Below are positions 44,570 to 55,776 of a stretch of DNA of 64,000 nt, one piece after another. The DNA lies in NCBI RefSeq assembly GCF_000613345.1, contig NZ_BAIS01000001.1, forward strand, positions 62,001-126,000. Reading direction: 5' to 3'. The DNA is from Prevotella disiens JCM 6334 = ATCC 29426 (lineage in GTDB: Bacteria > Bacteroidota > Bacteroidia > Bacteroidales > Bacteroidaceae). Both the position numbers and the translations under genes were made by a program. The number at the start of each line of letters is the position of its first letter. Positions within the stretch are counted from its first letter, which is position 1. The notes beneath the pieces were generated by a model. That model ran no database searches, had not been told where the DNA came from, and was given only the letters and a program-made list of their open reading frames with translations.

Positions 44570-45700
44570 ATGGATAATAAAGAACCGAAAAAACATAAAA
44601 GGCAAAACATAAAACGGTTGCGCTTTTTGTTAGAGAAGGAGTTTTTACAAATCTTTCGCAATGGTTTCATGCCTAAAATGATAGTTGCCTTTCCACTGTT
44701 TGTTATGTGCATTATGCCATGGGTGCTGACAATGGACGTAAAAAACATAAAGGTGGATGTGGTAGACAACGACCATTCTACCCTTTCGCAACAACTTGTA
44801 CAACACATTGTAGCAAGCAATTACTTTATTTTCCACAAGCAGCAGAACACATATACCGAAGCAATGAAGAGTATTGAGAAGTCGGAAACCGATATTATCA
44901 TTACTATTCCACAACATTTTGAGCGCGACAAGATGAATGGACTGATGCCACAGGTGTTCATTGCTGCCAATACTGTGAACGGAACAAAGGGAATGATGGG
45001 CAGTAGCTATTTAAGTAACATCGTTACACGCCAATTGTATCCCGAAATAGATGTGATAGAATCAAACATTTCGACCCTTTATTTGTACAACAAACACTTG
45101 AATTACAAACTCTACATGATACCTTCATTGATAGCAATGTTGCTGATGATGCTCTGCGGATTTCTTCCAACATTGAACATTGTGGCAGAAAAAGAAGCGG
45201 GAACCATTGAAGCTATCAACGTTACCCCAGTTGGGAAATGGACGTTTATTTTGGCAAAGCTCATTCCTTATTGGCTCATTGCTATTTTAGTCGTTACGAT
45301 TTGTTTCATCATCGCATGGCTACTCTACGGCATAACATCGGTGGGCAGCCTGCCGCTGGTATATTTGCTTTGCATTTTGCTTGCCTTTGTCTTCAGCGGC
45401 TTAGGCTTAGTCATTTCCAATTACAACGAAACCATGCAACAAGCTGCCTTCACCATGTGGTTCATCATCATGATAATGATAATGATGAGCGGACTTTTCA
45501 CACCTTCACGCTCTATGCCCGATTGGGCATATGCTACCACTTACCTCAACCCAATGCACTATTTCATAGGTGCCATAAGAACCATTTTTGTACGTGGAGG
45601 CGACTTCCAAAGTATAGCATCGCAAGTTTGGTCGCTCCTTGCATTTGCCATTGCCATGGATACTTGGGCGGTGGTAAGCTATAAGAAGAATAGTAAATAA
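44570..45700 (+). CDS. ABC-2 type permease (YbhR-like), second of two
   Basis: A 376-residue permease with the same plan as its neighbour: basic N-terminus, RFLLEKEFLQIFRNGFMPKM, helix 1 (FPLFVMCIMPWVLTM), periplasmic domain, and five C-terminal helices containing NIVAEKEAGTIEAINVTPV near residue 205 and TYLNPMHYFIGAIRTIFVRG near 322. Together with the TolC-like channel, adaptor and double ATPase it completes a YbhFSR-type exporter. The substrate is unknown; relatives move drugs, cations or lipids. A strong terminator follows. Confidence 0.87.
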   Translation: MDNKEPKKHKRQNIKRLRFLLEKEFLQIFRNGFMPKMIVAFPLFVMCIMPWVLTMDVKNIKVDVVDNDHSTLSQQLVQHIVASNYFIFHKQQNTYTEAMKSIEKSETDIIITIPQHFERDKMNGLMPQVFIAANTVNGTKGMMGSSYLSNIVTRQLYPEIDVIESNISTLYLYNKHLNYKLYMIPSLIAMLLMMLCGFLPTLNIVAEKEAGTIEAINVTPVGKWTFILAKLIPYWLIAILVVTICFIIAWLLYGITSVGSLPLVYLLCILLAFVFSGLGLVISNYNETMQQAAFTMWFIIMIMIMMSGLFTPSRSMPDWAYATTYLNPMHYFIGAIRTIFVRGGDFQSIASQVWSLLAFAIAMDTWAVVSYKKNSK

Positions 45701-45738
45701 CCGATAGTATCTCTCCCACACCTTAAAAACAAAACAAT

Positions 45739-45783
45739 TAAGGGCTAACACACTTTCACGAGACGTTAGCCCTTATCGTTTTT
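45739..45783 (+). terminator. Terminator of the exporter operon
   Basis: TAAGGGCTAAC and GTTAGCCCTTA are exact complements around a 15-nt loop, followed by TCGTTTTT. Confidence 0.8.
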
Positions 45784-45828
45784 CATTTGTTCCCCTATCT
45801 TCCAAACTCCAATTAACGGTATTCTGTG

Positions 45829-45916
45829 TCAGTACTCTTGCGAGAGTACCAGAGTACTTATGGGAAAGTACCAGAGTACTCATAGGAAAGTACTGCAATA
45901 CTTCCATAGGAATACT
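45829..45916. repeat. 22-nt-period array H with AGTAC core, four units
   Basis: Units begin at 45829, 45851, 45873 and 45895. Each has an AGTACT or ATACTT left arm and a GAGAGTAC, GAAAGTAC or GAATACT right arm around a CTTGC, TATGG or CATAGG centre. The exact 22-nt step and palindromic units match arrays A-G although the bases differ. It lies between convergent operons, after the exporter terminator. Confidence 0.85.
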
Positions 45917-46161
45917 GCTACGAAAGCCTTTGCATCGTAAGCATCCAATATTAGCCGAAATCTTAGAAATATTTAGTAGATTCTTACAAGAAGAAGTTAC
46001 TACGCAACTTTTCAGCAAGACTTTTCGGACTGAAAGATTCTTTTTTCATAACATAACTTCCTCTGTTCCATCTCTCCTTTGCTTGTCTTTTCAATCTGCC
46101 TATATTATTTTAAACAATATTCCACCACCTTTGTCTTCAAATGAATATCATTTATATATAA
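45917..46161. other. Gap between array H and the atp terminator
   Basis: AT-rich sequence with no credible gene; the longest open frame starts with a non-ATG codon, has no promoter box and shows low-complexity composition. No further structure was seen. Confidence 0.4.
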
Positions 46162-46203
46162 ATAAAGCACCCCAAAAAGTTTTGTATCGAACTTTTGGGG
46201 TGC
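46162..46203 (-). terminator. Terminator of the atp operon
   Basis: On the minus strand GCACCCCAAAAGTT pairs with AACTTTTTGGGGTGC around a short loop, followed by TTTATTTATATA, 33 nt after the atpG stop. Confidence 0.85.
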
Positions 46204-46235
46204 AATTCAGTTTGTTTATTATGCGAATTGAAGGA

Positions 46236-47210
46236 TTAGTTGTTTACTGAACCTCCAACAATATCTAATAATTCAGAAGTAATAGCAGCCTGACGAGACT
46301 TATTATACTGAAGATTTAAGCCACGAAGTAATTCGTCAGCATTATCTGTTGCTGTTTGCATCGCCACCATACGCGCAGCATGTTCAGAAGCATTACTATC
46401 TAACAATGCCGTATAGACCATTAAATGAAGCAATTTAGGCACCAGAGAAGTCAAGACTGTTTTAAGGTCTGGTTCAACAATAAAATCATCGTTCAGTGGT
46501 TTCACCTCTTTACTTTCTCTTGGTTGCTCCGCTTTACCATGTTTCTTGAGATATTCTTGCGTCTTTTTCGTTACGACATTTGTAGTTAAGTCGCGTTCGT
46601 GGTCAGCATTCAACTCTGTTTCCAAATCAATAGGCAAATAAGTTTTGCGTGTAAGAATTTGAGTTCCCGCACTTTTAAAATGATGATAAATCATTTCTAC
46701 TTTGTCTATTTTCTCTTCCAACCAAAGTTTTTCAATCTCTATGGCAATACGTTGGCATTCTCCAGAATTGGGCTTATCGGCTAACTCTATGAACGAGCCA
46801 GCACTTTTAAGTCCCATCTTAGCCACCTTCTCAGCCACTTTGCGCCCAATTGGATAAACAATAATATTATCTTTTTCTATGCCTGTAGCCAAATATTCAT
46901 TGACTGTATTTTGTAGCATTTTGATAACATTACCATTGAAACCTCCACACAACGAGCTATTTGAAGAAAAAACAAGCAAAGCAACACGCTTAACAGGTCG
47001 TTCTTGGGCGAAAGGAGTATCCACATCAGGAGTAGACACCAAGAATGCTTTTAAAATATGTTCAAGCATATTTTCATAAGGGAGCATATTCTCGATAGCT
47101 ACTTGAGCATGGTGAAGTTTACTCGATGCCACCATTTTCATAGCACTTGTAATTTTACGAGTGTTATTAACGCTGGCAATTCGAATTTTAATTTCTTTTA
47201 AAGATGGCAT
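46236..47210 (-). CDS. atpG: ATP synthase subunit gamma
   Basis: Central rotor shaft of F1. The 324 residues begin PSLKEIKIRIASVNNTRKIT and end LDIVGGSVNN, with long terminal helices forming the coiled-coil shaft (ITSAMKMVASSKLHHAQ; AARMVAMQTATDNADELL). It is about 35 residues longer than E. coli gamma because of a Lys/Glu/Pro-rich insert near 205-235 (KKTQEYLKKHGKAEQPRESK), an insert I associate with Bacteroidetes gamma subunits. Last gene of the atp operon, 11 nt after atpA. Confidence 0.96.
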   Translation of the reverse strand: MPSLKEIKIRIASVNNTRKITSAMKMVASSKLHHAQVAIENMLPYENMLEHILKAFLVSTPDVDTPFAQERPVKRVALLVFSSNSSLCGGFNGNVIKMLQNTVNEYLATGIEKDNIIVYPIGRKVAEKVAKMGLKSAGSFIELADKPNSGECQRIAIEIEKLWLEEKIDKVEMIYHHFKSAGTQILTRKTYLPIDLETELNADHERDLTTNVVTKKTQEYLKKHGKAEQPRESKEVKPLNDDFIVEPDLKTVLTSLVPKLLHLMVYTALLDSNASEHAARMVAMQTATDNADELLRGLNLQYNKSRQAAITSELLDIVGGSVNN

Positions 47211-47221
47211 TTCTACTTCTC

Positions 47222-48805
47222 TTATTTATATTGTGCAGTAATATTGCTCATAACCTCTTTGATAACATTCACGTCATCATCAAGAAGTTTTCCAGATGCA
47301 AGATTGTCAATAATTTCCTTATGTGTATTACGCATACTTTCAAGGAATTGGTCTTGACATTCGCGAACATTCTCTACTGGTACAGCTGACATTAAGCCAT
47401 GCACACCGCAATAAAGAATTGCAATTTGTTCACCTACAGGCATTGGGTTGTATTGAGGTTGGATAAGCAATTGGTTGTTCTTACGTCCACGATCCAAAGT
47501 CATTGCTGTAACCTTGTCCATATCAGATGAGAACTTTGAGAAAGCTTCCAACTCACGATACTGAGCCATATCAATTTTTAATGTACCAGCAACCTTCTTC
47601 ATACTCTTTACTTGTGCAGAACCACCCACACGAGATACAGAGATACCTACGTTAATAGCTGGACGGAAACCTTGATTGAAGAGGTCGCTCTCCAAATAAA
47701 TCTGACCGTCAGTAATTGAAATTACGTTGGTTGGAATATAAGCTGATACGTCGCCTGCTTGTGTTTCAATAATAGGAAGAGCGGTCAATGAGCCACCACC
47801 CTTAACGTGTCCTTTCATACATTCTGGAAGGTCGTTCATTTTCTCTGCAATTTCTTGTTGGTCGTTGATACGTGCAGCACGTTCCAACAAACGAGAGTGA
47901 AGGTAGAAAACGTCTCCAGGATATGCTTCACGACCAGAAGGACGACGAAGAATCAATGAAACTTCACGATAAGCTACTGCCTGTTTTGACAAGTCATCGT
48001 AAACTACCAATGCAGAATGACCACGATCGCGGAAATATTCTCCAATAGCAGCACCTGCGAAAGGAGCGTAATACTGCATGGCAGCAGGGTCGGCAGCCGT
48101 TGCACTAACAATAATAGTGTAAGGCAAAGCACCATGGTCGCGCAATGTTTGCACAAGGTTAGCCACAGTTGATGCTTTTTGACCAATCGCTACATAAATG
48201 CAATATACAGGTTTTCCTTGTTCATAGAATCCCTTTTGATTGATAATAGTATCGACAGCAATTGCAGTTTTACCTGTTTGGCGGTCTCCAATGATAAGCT
48301 CACGTTGTCCACGACCAATAGGAATCATAGAGTCTACACCCTTGAGACCTGTCTGCAATGGTTCTTTTACAGGCTGACGATAAATCACTCCAGGAGCTTT
48401 TCTATCCAATGGCATTTCAAACGATTCAGACAAGTCTATCTCACCTTTCCCATCAATAGCTTGACCAAGAGGATTAACGACACGTCCTAAGAAGTTGTCA
48501 TTTACACGAATAGAAGCAATACGGTGAGTACGCTTTACGCTCTGTCCTTCTTTGATACCCGCAGTTGGACCGAGAAGAATACAACCGACATTGTCTTCTT
48601 CCAAGTTCATGACAATAGCCATCGTGCCATTTTCAAACTCCAAGAGTTCATTAGCCTCAGCATTGCGAAGTCCATAAATACGAGCCACACCATCACTGAT
48701 TGTCAGTACGGTACCAACTTCATCAAACTTTTCCTCCGCATTAATGCCTTGAAGTGCTTTTAACAGAACTTCAGACACTTCACTTGGTTTAATTTTATCT
48801 GACAT
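47222..48805 (-). CDS. atpA: ATP synthase subunit alpha
   Basis: Non-catalytic nucleotide-binding subunit of the F1 hexamer, 527 residues. Walker [14 protein letters not shown] near 175, [12 protein letters not shown] near 270, LLERAARI near 345, and [35 protein letters not shown] near 370-405, with the catalytic-site Arg in the last stretch. The N-terminal [21 protein letters not shown] is longer than the E. coli form. It lies 13 nt after atpH and 11 nt before atpG. Confidence 0.97.
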   Translation of the reverse strand: MSDKIKPSEVSEVLLKALQGINAEEKFDEVGTVLTISDGVARIYGLRNAEANELLEFENGTMAIVMNLEEDNVGCILLGPTAGIKEGQSVKRTHRIASIRVNDNFLGRVVNPLGQAIDGKGEIDLSESFEMPLDRKAPGVIYRQPVKEPLQTGLKGVDSMIPIGRGQRELIIGDRQTGKTAIAVDTIINQKGFYEQGKPVYCIYVAIGQKASTVANLVQTLRDHGALPYTIIVSATAADPAAMQYYAPFAGAAIGEYFRDRGHSALVVYDDLSKQAVAYREVSLILRRPSGREAYPGDVFYLHSRLLERAARINDQQEIAEKMNDLPECMKGHVKGGGSLTALPIIETQAGDVSAYIPTNVISITDGQIYLESDLFNQGFRPAINVGISVSRVGGSAQVKSMKKVAGTLKIDMAQYRELEAFSKFSSDMDKVTAMTLDRGRKNNQLLIQPQYNPMPVGEQIAILYCGVHGLMSAVPVENVRECQDQFLESMRNTHKEIIDNLASGKLLDDDVNVIKEVMSNITAQYK

Positions 48806-48818
48806 GTGTAATTTTCTT

Positions 48819-49355
48819 TTATTTCTTTAACTGTGTGAGGACTGCATTGAGCTTTGTCTTCACGCTTGCATCCATTTTGTATGTATCATACTCAAGGATG
48901 AATCCACCAATAATATCGGGGTCTACGTTGGTATTAAATTCTACAGTACCTTGCGCTTTTGCATGTACTAAGTCTTTCATTTTTTCCTCGATACTTGGGG
49001 TAACAGGAACAGCTGTTGTAAGCTTTCCCTGAATAATATTCTTCTGCTTCCTATAAAGCGTGATGTAAGAGTTCGCAATAAAAAGGAGGATTCCTTCACG
49101 CCCTTCTCTCAAAACAAGAGCAAAGAATGTTTTTAAAAGCTCGCTAACGTTACCGCCAGTTGCTACCTCCAACAACTCTTGTTTTTTATCTTTAGGGAGC
49201 ATAGGATTATCTATTGTGAAACGCAATTCAGCTACTTCCGAATAACTTCCGAGCAGTGTTTGTATTTCGTGATAGATTTCATCTTCTTGCTGATGCACCA
49301 TTGCACCTTTGAGGAGCGCCCGTGCATAGCGAACAGATATTACACCTATATCCAT
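48819..49355 (-). CDS. atpH: ATP synthase subunit delta
   Basis: Peripheral-stalk subunit joining F1 to subunit b. The 178 residues start [19 protein letters not shown], the usual RYAxAL opening, with a helical N-terminal domain and the C-terminal region [25 protein letters not shown], which matches the conserved DPxLIGGxxIxxxxxxxDxSV pattern. It lies 7 nt after atpF. Confidence 0.94.
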   Translation of the reverse strand: MDIGVISVRYARALLKGAMVHQQEDEIYHEIQTLLGSYSEVAELRFTIDNPMLPKDKKQELLEVATGGNVSELLKTFFALVLREGREGILLFIANSYITLYRKQKNIIQGKLTTAVPVTPSIEEKMKDLVHAKAQGTVEFNTNVDPDIIGGFILEYDTYKMDASVKTKLNAVLTQLKK

Positions 49356-49362
49356 AATCTAT

Positions 49363-49875
49363 TTATTTACTTACGTTGCTTACAGGTGAAGAAACATTAT
49401 CCAGCAATTTTCCTATTAATTCCATCTGCTTATCATTGTCAGCAAGCTGCCCACGTAGAATTTGCTCTGCTACCTTTACACTGATTTCAGCTACCTGACC
49501 ACGAATATCATTGAATGCATTTTGCTTCTCTGCTTCGATTTCGGTTTTTGCTTCAGCTATGATACGAGCACTTTCTTCATGTGCCTTATCTTGCGCTTTT
49601 CCAACAATTGCATCACGTGTAGCAGTTGCCTCTTTCAAAAGAAGAGCTTGCTGCTCACGTGCTTGCTGCATGACGGATTCACCTTCTTTCTGAATATTGG
49701 ACAACTTTTGATTGGCTTCCTTTGCCTTTCTAAGACTATCGTCTATATATTCCTTTCTTTCGTTGACCATGTTAATAATCACTGGGAAACCAAATTTTAT
49801 AACAATGACTGCAACGATAAGGAAGACGAGTGTCATCCAAAATAGAAGTCCACTATTGGGAATTAATAAATCCAT
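49363..49875 (-). CDS. atpF: ATP synthase subunit b
   Basis: Peripheral-stalk subunit: 170 residues with one N-terminal membrane helix (GLLFWMTLVFLIVAVIVIKF) followed by a long charged, heptad-like helix (VNERKEYIDDSLRKAKEANQ onward, rich in A, E, K and Q) that dimerises and reaches to F1. Only one b gene is present, so a b2 homodimer is expected. It lies between atpE and atpH. Confidence 0.94.
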   Translation of the reverse strand: MDLLIPNSGLLFWMTLVFLIVAVIVIKFGFPVIINMVNERKEYIDDSLRKAKEANQKLSNIQKEGESVMQQAREQQALLLKEATATRDAIVGKAQDKAHEESARIIAEAKTEIEAEKQNAFNDIRGQVAEISVKVAEQILRGQLADNDKQMELIGKLLDNVSSPVSNVSK

Positions 49876-49936
49876 ACGCTGGTTTTGTTCTTTCTAAATT
49901 TATTGGGTACAGCACTAAGTGCTTGTAGCCCCACTA

Positions 49937-50197
<261 letters not shown>

Positions 50198-50230
50198 TTA
50201 TTATTAATTTTAATTTTCTATCTCTTTATT

Positions 50231-51342
50231 TTATGCTTCGTGTCCTTTTACATGTGCTTGCGAAATAAATACGGCGCTCAACATTGTGAACACTAATGCT
50301 TGGATATAACTTACCAACAATTCAAGCAACATCATGAAAACACTCAAACCTACTCCTAAGATTGACATACCCGTACCTGCTCCCCAATTGGCAATTGCAT
50401 TGTCGGCAATACCAAACATGATGAAGATGATAGCACAGAAACACAATGCGATGGCGTGTCCAGCAAACATATTTGCAAAAAGACGGATAATCAACGCCAA
50501 TGGTTTTGTGAAAATACCAAAGAGTTCGATAATAGGCATCAATGGCACTGGAAACTTCATCCATACAGGCACTTCTGGCCAAAATATTTCTTTCCAATAT
50601 TCTTTTGTTCCTGTAAAATTGGTAATGAGGAACGTACAAGTACCTAAGAAGAAGGTACAAGTGATGTTACCTGTCAAGTTACCACCTCCTGGGGGGAAAG
50701 GAACCAACCCCATAAGGTTAGCAAAAAAGATGAAGAAGAAACAGGTGAGTAACCATGGAGCATACTTTGGAGTTTCTTCGCCCATACATGGTTTGATGAC
50801 ATCGTCATGAACACTCATGATAAACATGTGCATCAAGCCTGTAAAGCCCTTTGGGGCTGGGTCGGTAGCTTTATGCTTGCGACACCAACGAGCTGGAATA
50901 AGAATGACTAACAGCAGCAAAATACCATCGATAAATACGGTACATGCAGCTTTTGTTAATGATATATCAAGTGGTCTTACCTCTTGTCCATCTATTTTTT
51001 CAACGATTAAGTTGGATTTGTTTTATCGTCGCCATTCTTAATAAGAAGATTATAAGGACCTGGTCGGTCGCCATTTGCATCACGTTCTTCTGAAAATTCT
51101 TCGCTACTAAATACATGCCAGCCTGTTGAAGACTTTACTATAATAGGAAGATGGATAATAACAGGGTGGGAATTTCCTTCCGAACCCAATTCTGTTATGT
51201 GCCATTCATAAGAATCTTTGATATGTCCCCATAAAATCTCTTTCACGTCTACTTCGCCTTTCTTCGACATATCGCGAGCGAAAGTCGGAGCAAAAGCTGT
51301 AAACAAGAACAACAAGAGTAATACTTGTTTGATACGTTTCAT
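50231..51342 (-). pseudogene. atpB: ATP synthase subunit a, frameshifted near 51021
   Basis: Proton-channel stator subunit, read in two frames. From ATG at 51342 the first gives a signal-peptide-like MKRIKQVLLLLFLFTAFAPTFA and a periplasmic-type extension (KGEVDVKEILWGHIKDSYEW, GWHVFSSEEF) to NGDDK, then stops at 51007. The continuation KSNLIVEKIDGQEVRPLDIS leads into the helical core, with FFFIFFANLMGLVPFPPGG and the essential Arg region ALIIRLFANMFAGH, and ends at 50231. One additional A in GATAAAACAAATCC (GAT AAA AAC AAA TCC) joins them into about 370 residues, normal for Bacteroidales. Because the rest of the operon is intact, a missed base is more likely than a real lesion. Confidence 0.88.
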
Positions 51343-51351
51343 ATCGTCTTA

Positions 51352-51777
51352 TTATTTATTTTTATTATTTTTTTCTATGCGGAAGAAATAAACACTATCG
51401 AAAATCATGGTTGCAATATAGTATATTACGAACACAGATACGAAAGTTAAAATCTTTTCGCTTTCCCCACGATTGACAAGCGCACCAATAAGGATTGCTA
51501 TTATCGCAAGAAACATTCTCAACATAGACCCTGCTAAATAGAATTTACCTAATACATTAGGCGAATTAGTAGCAAAATATTTCCATGCCTTGCCATAGAA
51601 TTTACCTGTAACAAGGAAGAAAATAGCACTAACCATAAGTGGAATTTCAAAATTAAACTGCAAAAACACCTGCGTTAGGAGCAATCCCAACAGGGTAAGT
51701 CCTACGACAAGCCACAGATTAATCTTTTGATACCTTTTTTCTACTTTAGCTATATCCACGTTTTCAAAGATTTGCAT
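51352..51777 (-). CDS. AtpI-like membrane protein of the atp operon
   Basis: A 141-residue protein with four hydrophobic helices (INLWLVVGLTLLGLLLTQVF; IPLMVSAIFFLVTGKFYG; MLRMFLAIIAILIGALV; TFVSVFVIYYIATMIFDSVY), lying between atpC and atpB where many bacteria carry atpI or another small Fo-assembly gene. Size and topology fit an AtpI-like role in c-ring assembly or cation uptake; sequence similarity is weak. I start at ATG 51777. An upstream in-frame TTG at 51795 would overlap atpC and is not needed. Confidence 0.7.
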   Translation of the reverse strand: MQIFENVDIAKVEKRYQKINLWLVVGLTLLGLLLTQVFLQFNFEIPLMVSAIFFLVTGKFYGKAWKYFATNSPNVLGKFYLAGSMLRMFLAIIAILIGALVNRGESEKILTFVSVFVIYYIATMIFDSVYFFRIEKNNKNK

Positions 51778-51784
51778 TAAGTTT

Positions 51785-52024
51785 TTACAACTCAACGCAG
51801 AGGTTTACCTCATTTCGTTTCACTTCCACAAAGCCACCTTTGACCATGATTGGTTTTTTCTCATCGTTGATAGTATAAACTACTCGTCCTTCTACCAATG
51901 TAGAAATGATAGGTGCGTGATTGTTGAGAATTTCAAATTCTCCCATTTCACCTGGAACGAGTACGTTTTCTACTTCGCCTTGAAAAAGTATCTTCTCTGG
52001 TGATATAATTTTTAGAACTAACAT
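51785..52024 (-). CDS. atpC: ATP synthase subunit epsilon
   Basis: F1 central-stalk subunit of 79 residues. It has the N-terminal beta-sandwich only: LKIISPEKILFQGEVENVLVPGEMGEFEILNNHAPI, then VEGRVVYTI and KGGFVEVKRNEVNLCVEL. The C-terminal helical hairpin that inhibits ATP hydrolysis in E. coli epsilon (about 139 residues) is absent; short epsilons of this kind are what I would expect in Bacteroidales. It lies 26 nt after atpD. Confidence 0.94.
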   Translation of the reverse strand: MLVLKIISPEKILFQGEVENVLVPGEMGEFEILNNHAPIISTLVEGRVVYTINDEKKPIMVKGGFVEVKRNEVNLCVEL

Positions 52025-52050
52025 TAGTAAACTTTTTTATTTGTTTCTAA

Positions 52051-53598
<1,548 letters not shown>

Positions 53599-53641
53599 TT
53601 ATGCTTTAATTTTCTTGGTTAACAATTTATCCTTTCAAGGA

Positions 53642-54619
53642 TTATATGCTTAGCACTTCCAATATTTTAATTAGTTTTTTATCAAAAGGCTTATCTGAAC
53701 GAATAGCCTCAGATAGTGGTACATAAACTACTTCATTATTTCGGACTCCTACCATAATGTTTCGTTGTCCTTGCATAATTGCCTCTATTGCGCCATATCC
53801 CGTTCTACTTGCAAGAATTCTATCGCGCGCCGATGGGCGTCCTCCTCGTTGCAAATGTCCAAGTATTGAGACTCGAACATCGTAGTTTGGGAATTCTTTT
53901 TTAACACGGTCAGCATAATACATCGCTCCGCATTTGGGGCTTTCTGAAACGATTACAATACAACTTCTTTTCGACTTTCTAATCCCTCGTTCCATGAACA
54001 TTGCCAATTGGTCTACGTCGGTAGAATCTTCTGGAATGATAGCCGCTTCTGCTCCAGAAGCTATTGCTGAGTTCTGTGCAAGGAATCCTGCGTCACGTCC
54101 CATTACCTCAACGAAAAATATTCGCTCGTGACTTTGTGCTGTATCGCGGATTCTATCCACACATTCCATGATTGTATTGAGGGTTGTGTCGTAGCCTATC
54201 GTGCTATCGGTTCCATACAAGTCGTTATCAATTGTACCTGGCAGCCCTACACAACATAAGTCGTACTCTTGAGCAAAGTTCATTGCTCCTGTCAAAGAGC
54301 CATTACCTCCGATTACAACAAGTGCCGAAATACCTTCTTTTTTAATATTTTCGTAAGCTTTTTTGCGTCCTTCTTTTGTTTTAAATTCTTCCGAACGTGC
54401 AGACTTTAGGATTGTCCCTCCTTCATCAATGATACCACTTACGTTTTCTGTTGTGAATGTTTTTATTTCTCCAGAAATTAATCCGTCAAAGCCCCGATAG
54501 ATTCCTTTTACAGAAAAACCATTATAAATACCAGCACGTGTTACGGCTCTAACAGCAGCATTCATACCTGGAGCATCGCCGCCCGAGGTTAAAATGCCTA
54601 TTGTTTTAACTTTAGCCAT
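53642..54619 (-). CDS. pfkA: 6-phosphofructokinase
   Basis: Glycolytic kinase phosphorylating fructose 6-phosphate. The 325 residues match bacterial Pfk[22 protein letters not shown] near 10, [38 protein letters not shown] near 125-150 with the catalytic TIDND, and [11 protein letters not shown] near 172. At the Mg-ATP site the usual GGDGS reads GGNGS (near residue 100), an Asp-to-Asn change relative to E. coli PfkA; the effect on phosphoryl donor or cooperativity is not predictable from sequence. Its promoter TAACTTTG lies at 54660-54667. It may be co-transcribed with the atp operon. Confidence 0.95.
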   Translation of the reverse strand: MAKVKTIGILTSGGDAPGMNAAVRAVTRAGIYNGFSVKGIYRGFDGLISGEIKTFTTENVSGIIDEGGTILKSARSEEFKTKEGRKKAYENIKKEGISALVVIGGNGSLTGAMNFAQEYDLCCVGLPGTIDNDLYGTDSTIGYDTTLNTIMECVDRIRDTAQSHERIFFVEVMGRDAGFLAQNSAIASGAEAAIIPEDSTDVDQLAMFMERGIRKSKRSCIVIVSESPKCGAMYYADRVKKEFPNYDVRVSILGHLQRGGRPSARDRILASRTGYGAIEAIMQGQRNIMVGVRNNEVVYVPLSEAIRSDKPFDKKLIKILEVLSI

Positions 54620-54659
54620 ATTTTTGTTTTTGTCTAAATCGTAGTATTTTAATTTGGCA

Positions 54660-54667
54660 CAAAGTTA
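54660..54667 (-). promoter_or_regulatory. -7 box of pfkA
   Basis: TAACTTTG on the minus strand, about 40 nt before the pfkA ATG; array F begins 43 nt further upstream. Confidence 0.5.
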
Positions 54668-54709
54668 GTGAAAAATTATTTAATACAAAAATTGTTATGG
54701 AATTATTTT

Positions 54710-54775
54710 TTTTAGTGCCTATTTTAGCATTTAAAACAGGCTGTTTTGAACATTAAAACAGGCTCTTTTCACAAA
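54710..54775. repeat. 22-nt-period palindromic array F, three units
   Basis: Units begin at 54710, 54732 and 54754, with cores TAGTGCCTATTTTAG, AAAACAGGCTGTTTTG and AAAACAGGCTCTTTTC. It abuts the 3' end of the GT2 gene that stops at 54781 and lies upstream of the pfkA promoter. Confidence 0.85.
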
Positions 54776-54780
54776 TCGAT

Positions 54781-55776
54781 TTATAGTTGCTCTTTATTTT
54801 TTCTCAACAATGCACGCAAAGAAAAGAACAATTCTTCTTGCAATCTGAAAGTTATCCACGAATTTTTCAGGGGTATATAACCAAACCTTCTTGACAAATG
54901 CTTAGGCAATCGATTGACTTCAATTGTCTTCCATGTTTCTTTCAATAGGTGTAAACCTTCTTTTCGTTCGTTTGGTTTCAATTCGTTACGATGCAAGAAA
55001 TAAAACATGTAAAGCCCGATAAGATTTCTCCATCGCACTTCTTCGTATAAATCAAGGATTTGTTCAGATTCTTTTAGCAATTCTAATTGTCGCTTCATAC
55101 TCTTATTGGCTAACAAATAATCGAATCGACGAAGGTTTATTCTATGGGTTACTGACGATTCGTGTTGGCGATAATAGTAGATAGCATCGCATACTCTCAC
55201 TTCTCTTGAATTTAAATAATGTAAGCGTGTTGTGTTGTCGTCGCTATATGACAAGGCACTTTCATCGTATGGAAATTGCAAATGTATGGTTTTTCGAACG
55301 ACATAAACGCCATGTATTTTCCAAGTTAAGCTATCGATAAAAGCGGTATACCCATCTTTCTTTTCAAATTCGTCCATGGAATAATCTTCTTCTCGTCCAT
55401 CGGGGAATACGTTTTTAACATGAAAAAGAACTGCATCGGTAATGGGGAAAGCTACGAAAGTATGGTAAATATGCTCAAAAGCATCAGCTGAAACCCAATC
55501 ATCGCTATCTACAAAAGCTACAAAATCGCCAGTAGCAACTTTCAAACCTGCGTTTCTCGCTTTTGCGCTACCGCTATTTTGGGGCATTTCTACTATCTTT
55601 ATGCGTTTATCCTGTTGGGCATAAGTGTGCAAAATGGCAAGCGAATCATCGGTTGAAGCATCATCAATACAGATAATTTCAATATCTTCAAGTGTCTGTT
55701 TCATCAACGAATTTAAACATTGCGCCAAATATTTTTCAGCATTATAAACTGCTACCAATATGCTAACTTTCGCCAT
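54781..55776 (-). CDS. GT2 glycosyltransferase
   Basis: Family 2 GT-A enzyme of about 331 residues: MAKVSILVAVYNAEKYLAQC, IIEIICIDDASTDDSL-type UDP-binding segment, SGSAKARNAGLKVATGDF and the metal site FVDSDDWVSADAFE near residue 85. The C-terminal half is helical, probably for acceptor binding. The start is ATG at 55776; an in-frame TTG three codons upstream is less likely. It overlaps the end of the Wzx-like gene by 14 nt, so the two are translationally coupled. Its stop abuts the 22-nt array F. Confidence 0.85.
   Translation of the reverse strand: MAKVSILVAVYNAEKYLAQCLNSLMKQTLEDIEIICIDDASTDDSLAILHTYAQQDKRIKIVEMPQNSGSAKARNAGLKVATGDFVAFVDSDDWVSADAFEHIYHTFVAFPITDAVLFHVKNVFPDGREEDYSMDEFEKKDGYTAFIDSLTWKIHGVYVVRKTIHLQFPYDESALSYSDDNTTRLHYLNSREVRVCDAIYYYRQHESSVTHRINLRRFDYLLANKSMKRQLELLKESEQILDLYEEVRWRNLIGLYMFYFLHRNELKPNERKEGLHLLKETWKTIEVNRLPKHLSRRFGYIPLKNSWITFRLQEELFFSLRALLRKNKEQL

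Noticed and set aside
45930-46250. 106-codon open frame on the + strand
   Set aside because: It begins at a non-ATG codon, runs through the atp terminator hairpin into the antisense of atpG, and shows no protein-like pattern.
50231-51342. Programmed frameshift in atpB
   Set aside because: No slippery heptamer with a downstream stem was found at the break, and the same kind of loss occurs in other genes, so a missed base is simpler.
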